Below are positions 13,500 to 20,226 of a DNA stretch of 20,226 bases, piece after piece. Source of the DNA: Candidatus Hydrogenedentota bacterium. Lineage in GTDB: Bacteria > Hydrogenedentota > Hydrogenedentia > Hydrogenedentales > SLHB01. The notes beneath the pieces were generated by a model. It was not told where the DNA came from. It did not search any database and worked only from the letters and a program-made list of their open reading frames with translations. Each line of letters starts with the position of its first letter. Positions within the stretch are counted from its first letter, which is position 1. The stretch lies in assembly GCA_013349485.1 (NCBI GenBank), contig DUZM01000017.1, positions 1 through 20,226 on the forward strand, given 5' to 3'. A program made the position numbers and the translations under genes.

Positions 13500-15281
13500 G
13501 TGAATCGCTCCCCACAATTCGGCGAAGCGGTGTTCGTGGCCAGCGAGCGGGCACTGCGTTTTCAGTCCCCGCTCGAAATTGCCGCCGCCTACAAGCTCGA
13601 TGAGGTATTGCCATGCCTCGAGCGCATCGAATCGGCGGTGGCTGCGGGCGCCTACGCGGCGGGATTCCTGGCCTATGAAGCGGCGCCCGCGTTCGACGAT
13701 GCCCTCGTGGCGCACCCCGGCATAGACCACCTTCCACTGGCATGGTTCGGTTTGTATGATGCGGTGCAGGCGACGCCGCCGCTTGACAGCCCCCGTGAGC
13801 CTTTCTCTGTGGGCCCTTGGACCCCGCTGGTTGGCAAAAGCGACTACACGGAGGCCATCCACCGTATACGGGACCTGATCGCGGCGGGCGATACGTATCA
13901 GGTCAACTACACGTTTCCAATGCGCGCCGCCTTCAGCGGCGATGTCTTCAGTTGGTTCTTGGCCTTATGCCGCAGTCAGGGCGCTGACCACGCGGCGTTC
14001 GTCGACGCGGGCCGGTACAAAATTCTTTCTGCGTCGCCTGAACTGTTCTTTCGACTCGAAGCAGGCGCCCTCGAGACCCGGCCTATGAAAGGCACCCGGC
14101 CGCGCGGACGTTGGCCCGCGGAAGATCGCCGGCTGGCGGCCGAACTCGCCGCGAGCGCCAAAGATCGCGCCGAGAATGTAATGATCGTCGACCTGCTGCG
14201 CAACGATGTCGGGCGAATCAGTGAAACGGGCTCGGTGCGCGTGCCGCGCCTGTTCGACGTCGAGCGATACGAAACCGTCTGGCAAATGACGTCAACCATC
14301 GCCGGGCGGACCTCGGCCACGATCACCGAGATTATGGCCGCCCTGTTTCCGTGCGGCTCCGTTACGGGCGCGCCCAAAGTCCGCACCATGCAGATTATTC
14401 GCGAACTCGAACCGTTTCCCAGAGGCGTGTACTGCGGCAGCATCGGCTGGTGCGCGCCGGGGAAACGCGCTGAGTTCAACGTGGCGATTCGAACCGTTAC
14501 GCTTGACACCGCCCAGGGCCGCGCCTACTACAACGTCGGGGGAGGTATTACCTGGGGCTCGACGCCTGAAGGCGAATATGATGAGTGCCGAACGAAGGCC
14601 GCGGTGCTGTCGGCGGATCGCCCCGAATTCGAGTTGCTCGAATCGTTGCTGTACGACGGCGGCTACTTCTTGTTGGAGGAACACCTCGGCCGCTTGGCCG
14701 CCAGCGCCGAATACTTCAGATTCGCCATAGACCTCGAGCGGATCAAGGCCGCCCTACTGGAAAAAGCGGCGCGTTTTGAGAAAGGCGCGAAAAAGGTCCG
14801 GCTCCTGGCGGCCCGCGACGGCGCCCTCCGTGTCGAGGCCGGCCCCGCAACGCCCGCGGCACCCATTCGGCTGGGTTTTGCCAGAGAACCCGTCGATGAA
14901 GCCAACGTTTTCCTCTACCATAAGACGACCCACCGCGCCGTATACGAACGCGCCAAAGCTGGCCGGCCCGACTGCGACGACGTCCTACTCTGGAACGGCC
15001 GAAGCGAAATCACCGAGACAACCACGGCCAATGTCATACTCGAAATCGGCGGCGAATGGCTGACGCCGCCGGTTTCGTCCGGGCTGCTTGCGGGCACGAT
15101 GCGGGCCCATCTCCTTGGCAGCGGCGGTGTCCGCGAAGCGGTGCTCACAAAAAACGACGTCGTGCGGGCAACCGCTATCCGCATCGTAAACTCCGTGCGC
15201 AAACAAGTGGAAGCCGTGTTCGTTGACGCGCCTCCCTCAGGCCTCGAGGCAGGAACACGCCAAAGGACCAAAAGGAGGTAA
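13500..15281 (+). CDS. pabB: Aminodeoxychorismate synthase component I fused to 4-amino-4-deoxychorismate lyase (PabB-PabC)
   Basis: A bifunctional enzyme for p-aminobenzoate, the folate precursor. PabB aminates chorismate, and the PabC-like PLP domain removes pyruvate. I place the start at GTG 13500 (593 residues), where the family N-terminus begins; TTG at 13449 would add 17 unusual residues, and neither has a good ribosome site. PabB motifs are GDTYQVNYTFP (130-140), RPMKGTRPRG with the active-site Lys K197, LLRNDVGRI, FPCGSVTGAPKV and GGGITWGSTPEGEYDECR. The PabC part, from about residue 380, has LLYDGGYFLLEEHLGRL, HKTTHRAVYE with the likely PLP Lys K475, NGRSEITETTTANV and GLLAGTMR. A PabA glutaminase subunit is not in the window. 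It is divergent from the hydrolase gene. Confidence 0.95.
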   Translation: MNRSPQFGEAVFVASERALRFQSPLEIAAAYKLDEVLPCLERIESAVAAGAYAAGFLAYEAAPAFDDALVAHPGIDHLPLAWFGLYDAVQATPPLDSPREPFSVGPWTPLVGKSDYTEAIHRIRDLIAAGDTYQVNYTFPMRAAFSGDVFSWFLALCRSQGADHAAFVDAGRYKILSASPELFFRLEAGALETRPMKGTRPRGRWPAEDRRLAAELAASAKDRAENVMIVDLLRNDVGRISETGSVRVPRLFDVERYETVWQMTSTIAGRTSATITEIMAALFPCGSVTGAPKVRTMQIIRELEPFPRGVYCGSIGWCAPGKRAEFNVAIRTVTLDTAQGRAYYNVGGGITWGSTPEGEYDECRTKAAVLSADRPEFELLESLLYDGGYFLLEEHLGRLAASAEYFRFAIDLERIKAALLEKAARFEKGAKKVRLLAARDGALRVEAGPATPAAPIRLGFAREPVDEANVFLYHKTTHRAVYERAKAGRPDCDDVLLWNGRSEITETTTANVILEIGGEWLTPPVSSGLLAGTMRAHLLGSGGVREAVLTKNDVVRATAIRIVNSVRKQVEAVFVDAPPSGLEAGTRQRTKRR

Positions 15282-15492
15282 GTGGACGCGGCTTGTGAAT
15301 CCGTTGGAGTAGCCTTCTTATCTCTCTGCACTCAATTGTTCACTTTGGACGCCAGAGTTGCAGGCTTGCCGCGCCAGGTATATAGTCATCGCGCCGTTGA
15401 GATTCGCCGTCTTGTCATCACGGCTTTGATTTTGTGCTACGCTATTGGCCGGCAGTTGCCTCGGCCAAAACAGAATGGGGGAGGGGCAAGGG

Positions 15493-17448
15493 ATGCGTTT
15501 GGTTCGGGTCGGCGTCGCGTCCGTCTCGGTCAAAGTGGGCGATTTTGCCGGGAATTGTGCGCGTCTCGGCGCCGCGATCGGGGAAGCGAAACGTCAGGAC
15601 GTCGATCTACTGGTTACGCCGGAGCTGGGCGTGTCCGGCTACAGTCTCGAAGATCGGATTTGGTGGCCGGACGTAGCCCGCCGGAGTTGGGACGCGCTTG
15701 AGTCGCTCGCCTCGACGAGCGCTGGGGTCAGTGTTTTTGTCGGGCTGCCGGTGCGCATCGACGGCCTGATGTACAACGCCGCCGCCCTGATCCACGACGC
15801 AGACGTGCAAGGGCTCATCCTCAAAAAATTCCTGCCCACCTACAGCATCTTCTACGAGGGACGGAACTGGGCCGCCTGGCCGGAAGGCGTAACGATATGC
15901 AACGGCGTGCCCGCGGGCGACCTCGTATTCAAGCTCCCGTTTGGCAAGGTCACCGCCGAGATCTGCGAGGACTTGTGGGCTGCGGATTCGCCTGCCCGAG
16001 CCCGCGTCTTCGCCGGTGCGGAGATTGTCTGCAACGGAAGCGCCTCGCCCTTCACGCCGCGCAAGAACGAGCATCGGAAACGACTGGTTCTGGGCGCGGC
16101 GAGCAGCCTTGTCTGCGTCTATGCATACGCCAACCTGCTCGGATGCGACAACAGCCGGTTGGTGTTTGACGGCGGCGGATTCATCGCTACGCCAGGAGGC
16201 GTCGTCGCCGAGCAGCACATCTTGCCCGCGAAATACTGGACACTCGCAACGGGCGTCGTGGACCTCGACGATATTGCCCGAATGCGGGCCGAGAACAGCT
16301 CTTGGCGAAACGCCGCCGCAGAAAGGCGGGACAAATCCTCGACGGAGACCGTTGACGTTTGTGCCAAGAATGCCGGCCCGAAGAAACGCCCCAAAAAACC
16401 TGCCCAGGCGTCCCGCGGCGAGGAACTAGTCACCGGGCTGCCCGCGAATTTCTATCTGCCCGAAACCACGCCAACGCAAAACGAGACCCACCTTTTCCTC
16501 GACGAATTGTTTGATGCGCTTGTGTTGGGCCTGCGCGACTATTTCGAGAAGGTGGGCGTGTTCAAGCGGTTCCTCGTGGCGGTTTCAGGCGGACGCGACA
16601 GCGCGTTGTGTCTGTTGTTGGCCGTTCAGGCGGCCAAAGGCCTGAATGAAGGACGGGACGCGCCCCGCTACGCGGAGCGCGTCTGGACCTGCTACTTGCC
16701 GAATGAAGCCTTGAGCAGCGACGCCACGCGGGACGCGGCCGAGTCCTTGGCGAAAGAACTCGGCGTGTCGTTCCGAGTCGTGTCGATTGCGGAAGAAGCG
16801 GCCGTGGCCCTCAGAAAAGCCGCCGAACTCATGGGCGGCGAAGACAAGGTCACGCCCCTGGCCAGACAGAACCTCCAGGCACGCGTGCGCGGCGACATGA
16901 TGCTCAACTGGGCAAACTGCGCCGACGGACTCGTGTTGGTCACGTCAAACCTCTCGGAGGCCGCCGTGGGATACACCACCACCGGCGGCGACAACCAAGG
17001 CGGCTATTCCCCCATCGCCAATGTACCCAAAACGCTGGTGACCCGCCTCCTCGAGCGCGCCGCCGCGCGGTTCAGCATCCAATCGCTCGCAAAAGTGCTG
17101 GCCATGGCGCCGAGCGCGGAACTCGCCCCCGGCCAAACCGACGAAGCCGACCTCATGCCCTACGTTATCCTCGACGACCTGCTCTACCTGTTCGCCGGAC
17201 GGCGCATGGCGCTTACCGACTGTTGGCGGGTGCTTGTGCGGCGCCACGGCGACTATGATGCCGAGCAACTCCGCGCGTGGACCCTGACGTTCGGAAAGCT
17301 CTTCGCCAACAGCCAATGGAAACGCGAGCAGCTTCCCGTGACCATGAAAGTGCTCGACCTCGACCTCGACCCAAAGACCGGGTTCCGCTTCCCCGTCACC
17401 CAAAGCATCCAAGACGAACTCGACGAACTGGCCTCGGCACCGTCCTAG
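15493..17448 (+). CDS. nadE: Glutamine-dependent NAD+ synthetase
   Basis: This enzyme amidates nicotinate adenine dinucleotide to NAD+, using ammonia from glutamine, in the cytoplasm. The ATG at 15493, preceded by a GGGAGGGG ribosome site, gives 651 residues; a longer frame reaches 15445. The N-terminal nitrilase-type glutaminase has the triad E44 (TPELGVSGY), K111 (LKKFLPTY) and C158 (AEICEDLW). The C-terminal synthetase carries the ATP PP-loop SGGRDS (365-370), LVLVTSNLSEAAVGYTTTGG and LAPGQTDEADLMPY. A Lys/Pro-rich linker (about 275-310) separates the domains. It lies 211 bases after pabBC without a clear promoter, so it is probably cotranscribed or has its own weak one. Confidence 0.96.
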   Translation: MRLVRVGVASVSVKVGDFAGNCARLGAAIGEAKRQDVDLLVTPELGVSGYSLEDRIWWPDVARRSWDALESLASTSAGVSVFVGLPVRIDGLMYNAAALIHDADVQGLILKKFLPTYSIFYEGRNWAAWPEGVTICNGVPAGDLVFKLPFGKVTAEICEDLWAADSPARARVFAGAEIVCNGSASPFTPRKNEHRKRLVLGAASSLVCVYAYANLLGCDNSRLVFDGGGFIATPGGVVAEQHILPAKYWTLATGVVDLDDIARMRAENSSWRNAAAERRDKSSTETVDVCAKNAGPKKRPKKPAQASRGEELVTGLPANFYLPETTPTQNETHLFLDELFDALVLGLRDYFEKVGVFKRFLVAVSGGRDSALCLLLAVQAAKGLNEGRDAPRYAERVWTCYLPNEALSSDATRDAAESLAKELGVSFRVVSIAEEAAVALRKAAELMGGEDKVTPLARQNLQARVRGDMMLNWANCADGLVLVTSNLSEAAVGYTTTGGDNQGGYSPIANVPKTLVTRLLERAAARFSIQSLAKVLAMAPSAELAPGQTDEADLMPYVILDDLLYLFAGRRMALTDCWRVLVRRHGDYDAEQLRAWTLTFGKLFANSQWKREQLPVTMKVLDLDLDPKTGFRFPVTQSIQDELDELASAPS

Positions 17449-17570
17449 TCGTTGGTCGAGATTCCCCATCACGAAGAAAACGGGAGTTCGCCGAAGCGGG
17501 TGAGCCCTTAGCGGGTTGAGACCGTGAAGCTGTTGAAAAAGCGCTTGCCCTGCCTGTTGACCAGAGGCTC

Positions 17571-18284
17571 ATGGCGTACCTACAACGCTGCAAGCGGGTC
17601 TGTGACGGTTGCGAGAAGAGCGAGGTGGGAGATATCTTTTGACCAACTTGTGGGGGGCGGCACATGCCTCAAGAGTTGTCGCAGCAACCGGCGCGCCTAG
17701 AGATGCGCGGCTTGTGGTTCTCAACGACCTCCTTGGTGTTTTCGAATCTTGCCCCCCTTTGGGCCGCGCTGTTCCTGGGCTCGTACGTTGTCGCCTTACT
17801 GTTCTTAATCTGGTTTGAGGTCGTCGTCAATGGTTGCTTCGACCTAATGACAGACTGGCTGAGCCGGGATGGATTGCGAAAGTCCAGGATGGCAAGAGAA
17901 ACGATCTCGTTCCGCCAACTCTTTCTGTTTTTTGGACTAATAGGCTTTCCCAGCCTCTTTATCTTCGTGATGCTGATGCTGGTCTTGATAATCACGCTGA
18001 ATCCCTCTGGGCCAGGGGAACCTTATCGAAGGGCAGCACCCTCTGGCCGTCTTGAGCGAAGGGAACCCCCGTCTTCGAACGGGACGGCAATCTCGCATAC
18101 AGCGCCGAACTCGCACTGGCGCGTTTGTCTTGTCCATGCTACACTGCTCTTAAGCGCGTATCTGAATATTGCTGTCAGATTCTCGTCTTTTGTCGGGGAA
18201 CCGAATGCATGGAACGTCTCGACCAGTTCTTTGGGATTCGCGCGTCGGGGTCGACGATCCGGCGCGAGGTCGTGGGCGGCCTGA
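17571..18284 (+). pseudogene. Zinc-ribbon/two-TM protein gene interrupted by in-frame TGA
   Basis: From ATG 17571 the frame reads a zinc ribbon, RCKRVCDGCEKSEVGDIF, then TGA at 17640-17642, then PTCGGRHM and on. In zinc ribbons the position before PxCG is the third Cys ligand, so TGA stands where TGC or TGT is expected. Past the stop the frame stays open to 18284, with two TM helices: PLWAALFLGSYVVALLFLIW and FRQLFLFFGLIGFPSLFIFV. ATG 17664 could start a shorter 206-residue product without the zinc ribbon. Beyond about 18020 the translation looks random and overlaps the permease start. Coding-like sequence in the same frame also extends upstream to another TGA at 17517-17519. I take it as a decayed gene. 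TGA is the normal stop elsewhere in this window. Confidence 0.5.
18137..18145 (+). promoter_or_regulatory. Possible extended -10 promoter of the purine permease
   Basis: TGCTACACT is an extended -10 (TGN plus TACACT), 63 bases before the ATG at 18209. No good -35 is seen at 16-18 bases. Confidence 0.3.
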
Positions 18285-19576
18285 CGACGTTCGCGACCAT
18301 GAGCTATATCGTGTTTGTGCAGCCCACCGTGTTGGCGGCGTGCGGCATGCCGTTCGGATCGGTGCTCGTGGCCACATGCGTTTCGGCGGCGTTCGCGTGC
18401 GTCCTCATGGGGCTGCTGGCGAAATATCCGTTCGCGTTGGCGCCGGGCATGGGGGAGAACTTCTTCTTCGCGTTCATGGTGTGCGGCACGTTTCCCGGCG
18501 CCATGGGGTTTTCGTGGCAAGCCGGGCTGACGATCGTGTTCATCTCCGGACTGGTCTTTCTTGTGCTTTCGCTGTTCGGAACGCGAGAAAGACTCCTTAA
18601 CGTGCTTCCCGATTGCCTCAAAAACGCCATCGGCCCGGCCATCGGGTTTTTCATCGCGTTTGTGGGGCTTCAATGGGGCGGCATCGTCAAGCCGAGCCCA
18701 GCAACCATGGTCAGCCTCGGGGATATGAGTTCCGGGCCGGTGCTCATCACCATATTCGGCGTTGTCCTAATTTCGGTGCTCATGGCCCTCGAGATCCGGG
18801 GCGGCATCCTCATCGGCATTTTGGCCACCTGCGGACTCGGCCTGATAACCAACGTCATGCCTCGGCCCGAGTACACCACGGAACTCTCACTCGCCACCTT
18901 CGGCCGGCTCAACGTGTCTGAACTCTTCGCCCAATGGGATAAGGCGCTAATTGCCATCGTCCTGTTCTTTTTCATGGACCTGTTCGACACGGTGGGCACG
19001 CTGGTCGGCGTCGGCAAGCAGGCCGGTTACATCGGCGACGACGGAAAACTCCCGAGGGCGAACCGGGCCTTCTTTGCGGACGCGGCAGGGACGTGCGTAG
19101 GCGCGCTTTGCGGCACATCGACCGTAACCAGTTACATCGAAAGCGCCACCGGCGTCGCGGCAGGCGCGAGAACCGGTTTGGCTGCCGTGGTCACCGGTCT
19201 CTGTTTTCTCGCCGCCATCGTGTTGGCCCCCGTGGTCACGGTGGTGGGCCAGGACATCGGCCCCGCCGTCTACAACGTCGCAGCGACGGCCCCGCATGTG
19301 GCAATGTATCCGGGCGTCGCCCCGGCGCTGATTGTCGTCGGGTTTCTCATGATGCGGCCGCTGCGCAAAGTCAACTGGGACGACATGACCGAAGCGCTGC
19401 CGGCGTTCTTGACCGTAGCGATGATGGTGTTCGGCTACGCCATTCATGAGGGAATCGCAATCGGCTGCATCTCGTTTGCGACGATTAAACTGCTGACGGG
19501 ACGAGGCAAAGAAGTCCACCCCGTAATGTACGCCATCGCCGTAGCCCTGGTCTTGCGCTATGCCTTCCTGCAATGA
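18209..19576 (+). CDS. NCS2-family purine permease, AzgA/PbuG type
   Basis: An inner-membrane proton-coupled transporter for purine bases (adenine, guanine or hypoxanthine in characterised AzgA/PbuG/GhxP members). The ATG at 18209 gives 456 residues with the family N-terminus, MERLDQFFGIRASGSTIRRE followed by VVGGLTTFATMSYIVFVQP; a frame from 18125 would add a Cys-rich non-family extension. Family stretches are APGMGENFFFAFMV, FFFMDLFDTVGTLVGVGKQ and GTSTVTSYIESATGVAAGAR, the last two carrying substrate-site residues in this family. About 12-14 hydrophobic helices fit the family. The exact base transported cannot be read from the sequence. Confidence 0.93.
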   Translation: MERLDQFFGIRASGSTIRREVVGGLTTFATMSYIVFVQPTVLAACGMPFGSVLVATCVSAAFACVLMGLLAKYPFALAPGMGENFFFAFMVCGTFPGAMGFSWQAGLTIVFISGLVFLVLSLFGTRERLLNVLPDCLKNAIGPAIGFFIAFVGLQWGGIVKPSPATMVSLGDMSSGPVLITIFGVVLISVLMALEIRGGILIGILATCGLGLITNVMPRPEYTTELSLATFGRLNVSELFAQWDKALIAIVLFFFMDLFDTVGTLVGVGKQAGYIGDDGKLPRANRAFFADAAGTCVGALCGTSTVTSYIESATGVAAGARTGLAAVVTGLCFLAAIVLAPVVTVVGQDIGPAVYNVAATAPHVAMYPGVAPALIVVGFLMMRPLRKVNWDDMTEALPAFLTVAMMVFGYAIHEGIAIGCISFATIKLLTGRGKEVHPVMYAIAVALVLRYAFLQ

Positions 19577-19684
19577 GCCGGGCAGGGGGAATAGGAGTAG
19601 AGTGTCAGGAGTTACGGACAGACGGCAACGACATGCCAAGTGAAAGGCAGCCGCGCTGTGGCGCGTCACGCGAAGAGGCCTCGA

Positions 19685-19693
19685 TGGTATCAT
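19685..19693 (+). promoter_or_regulatory. Possible extended -10 promoter of the glycine-zipper lipoprotein
   Basis: TGGTATCAT is an extended -10 site 54 bases before the ATG at 19748, identical over 9 bases to the -10 of the pseudopilin promoter at 8142-8150. The -35 region is poor. Confidence 0.4.
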
Positions 19694-19747
19694 AGTTGGG
19701 ACAAAGGTCGTTCGAACCGCACCTTGGACAATGGGGAGTAACCAGAA

Positions 19748-20226
19748 ATGGAAAGAAAAGCAAAAGTTACGGTTATCGGAATGTTGGTGCTGGCGATGGT
19801 CGCCACGGCGGCGGGCTGCCAAAGCTACGGCCGCGCTGGCGGCCTGGGCGCCGGGCTCGGGGCCGCGGCCGGCGCCGTCATCGGGCACCAGTCCGGACAC
19901 GCCGGCGAGGGCGCAGCCATAGGCGCCGTTGTCGGCGGGTTAACGGGGCTCATCGCGCACGACGTCAAGGCCAGAAGGGCCAAGAACCGCGAAGAGACGG
20001 CCGCGCAGTACAACTACCAGCCGGCCCAGGGCGAAAAACTGATGCTCGAGAACGCCCAGGCGCTGCCCTCCGTGGTGCAGCGGGGCAATTTCGTCGAGGC
20101 GAGCATACAGTACGCCTTGCTCGGCGGCGGATCGGGCACTACGAGTGTCACCGAGACCCGGCAACTTCGCCGGGGCGACCAGGTGATGGCCGACATATCG
20201 TCCGAGAAGTTCGATCGGCCCGACGG
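19748..20226 (+). CDS. Glycine-zipper outer-membrane lipoprotein, N-terminal part (runs off right edge)
   Basis: The ATG at 19748 is preceded by GGGGAG (19733-19738) and opens a frame of 159 codons to the window end. Residues 1-24 form a lipoprotein signal peptide with the lipobox AAGC (modified Cys C24). A glycine-zipper stretch follows, with small residues at regular spacing (GAGLGAAAGAVIGHQSG, then GAAIGAVVGGLTGLIAHD), as in SlyB/YMGG-type envelope proteins. A soluble part with VVQRGNFVEASIQYALLG comes next. Proteins of this type insert a helical hairpin in the membrane and often stabilise the envelope. The C-terminus is not visible. Confidence 0.85.
   Translation, partial: MERKAKVTVIGMLVLAMVATAAGCQSYGRAGGLGAGLGAAAGAVIGHQSGHAGEGAAIGAVVGGLTGLIAHDVKARRAKNREETAAQYNYQPAQGEKLMLENAQALPSVVQRGNFVEASIQYALLGGGSGTTSVTETRQLRRGDQVMADISSEKFDRPD

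Noticed and set aside
15282..15492. Promoter before nadE (TACGCT with preceding TGC near 15438)
   Set aside because: The -10 is weak and TTGTCA lies about 20 bases upstream, too far for a credible -35.
18947..19900. 317-codon minus-strand frame over the permease end and the lipoprotein start
   Set aside because: It is His/Arg-rich shadow sequence covering two genes with recognisable families on the other strand.
1..20226. tRNA, rRNA or riboswitch
   Set aside because: I saw no cloverleaf with a GTTCRA arm, no rRNA signature and no known riboswitch core in the gaps. A covariance-model search would be decisive.

Overview
This 20.2 kb window is a bacterial chromosome segment, mostly GC-rich, from a Gram-negative-type organism. 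It has a lipobox lipoprotein, a Tat-type signal, a type IV pilin-like protein, a DUF1573 protein, a beta-helix protein with a golvesin-like tail and a LolA-like periplasmic protein. That mix resembles Planctomycetota, Hydrogenedentota or related PVC-type lineages. This is an inference from gene content, since no rRNA or other phylogenetic marker is present.

Layout. (1) Positions 1-1030, minus strand: the start of a zinc-ribbon gene that runs off the left edge, then a decayed IS1202/ISNCY-like transposase with a core deletion, a frameshift and a nonsense codon. (2) Positions 1136-4576, plus strand: a compact four-gene operon of visibly lower GC behind a near-consensus promoter. It encodes a secreted Cys-rich protein with a double-glycine-type leader motif, a LolA-like membrane-anchored protein, a stand-alone C39-type cysteine peptidase with a tail TM helix, and a DUF1573 protein. 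This is the best candidate for an undescribed system. (3) Positions 4984-9278: a Tat-exported aldo/keto reductase, a beta-helix/golvesin-like protein and a large pseudopilin, the last two each with its own recognisable promoter. (4) Positions 9432-11972: larB-larC-coaD, giving nickel-pincer cofactor synthesis plus a CoA biosynthesis gene. (5) Positions 11973-12356: two facing arrays of a 7-bp repeat, each starting right after the stop codon of one of two convergent genes. (6) Positions 12359-13285, minus strand: a membrane-anchored alpha/beta hydrolase whose nucleophile serine is replaced by asparagine. (7) Positions 13500-17448: a PabB-PabC fusion (folate) and glutamine-dependent NAD+ synthetase. 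(8) Positions 17571-20226: a broken zinc-ribbon/two-TM gene with TGA at a zinc-ligand Cys position, an AzgA/PbuG-type purine permease, and the start of a glycine-zipper lipoprotein.

The housekeeping genes (coaD, pabBC, nadE, purine permease) form a loose cofactor and nucleotide theme. The operon at 1.1-4.6 kb stands apart in base composition, gene packing and content. In it, a strong promoter and Shine-Dalgarno drive the Cys-rich precursor, while the downstream genes follow with no spacing and weak ribosome sites. That arrangement fits a precursor made in excess of its processing or handling proteins.
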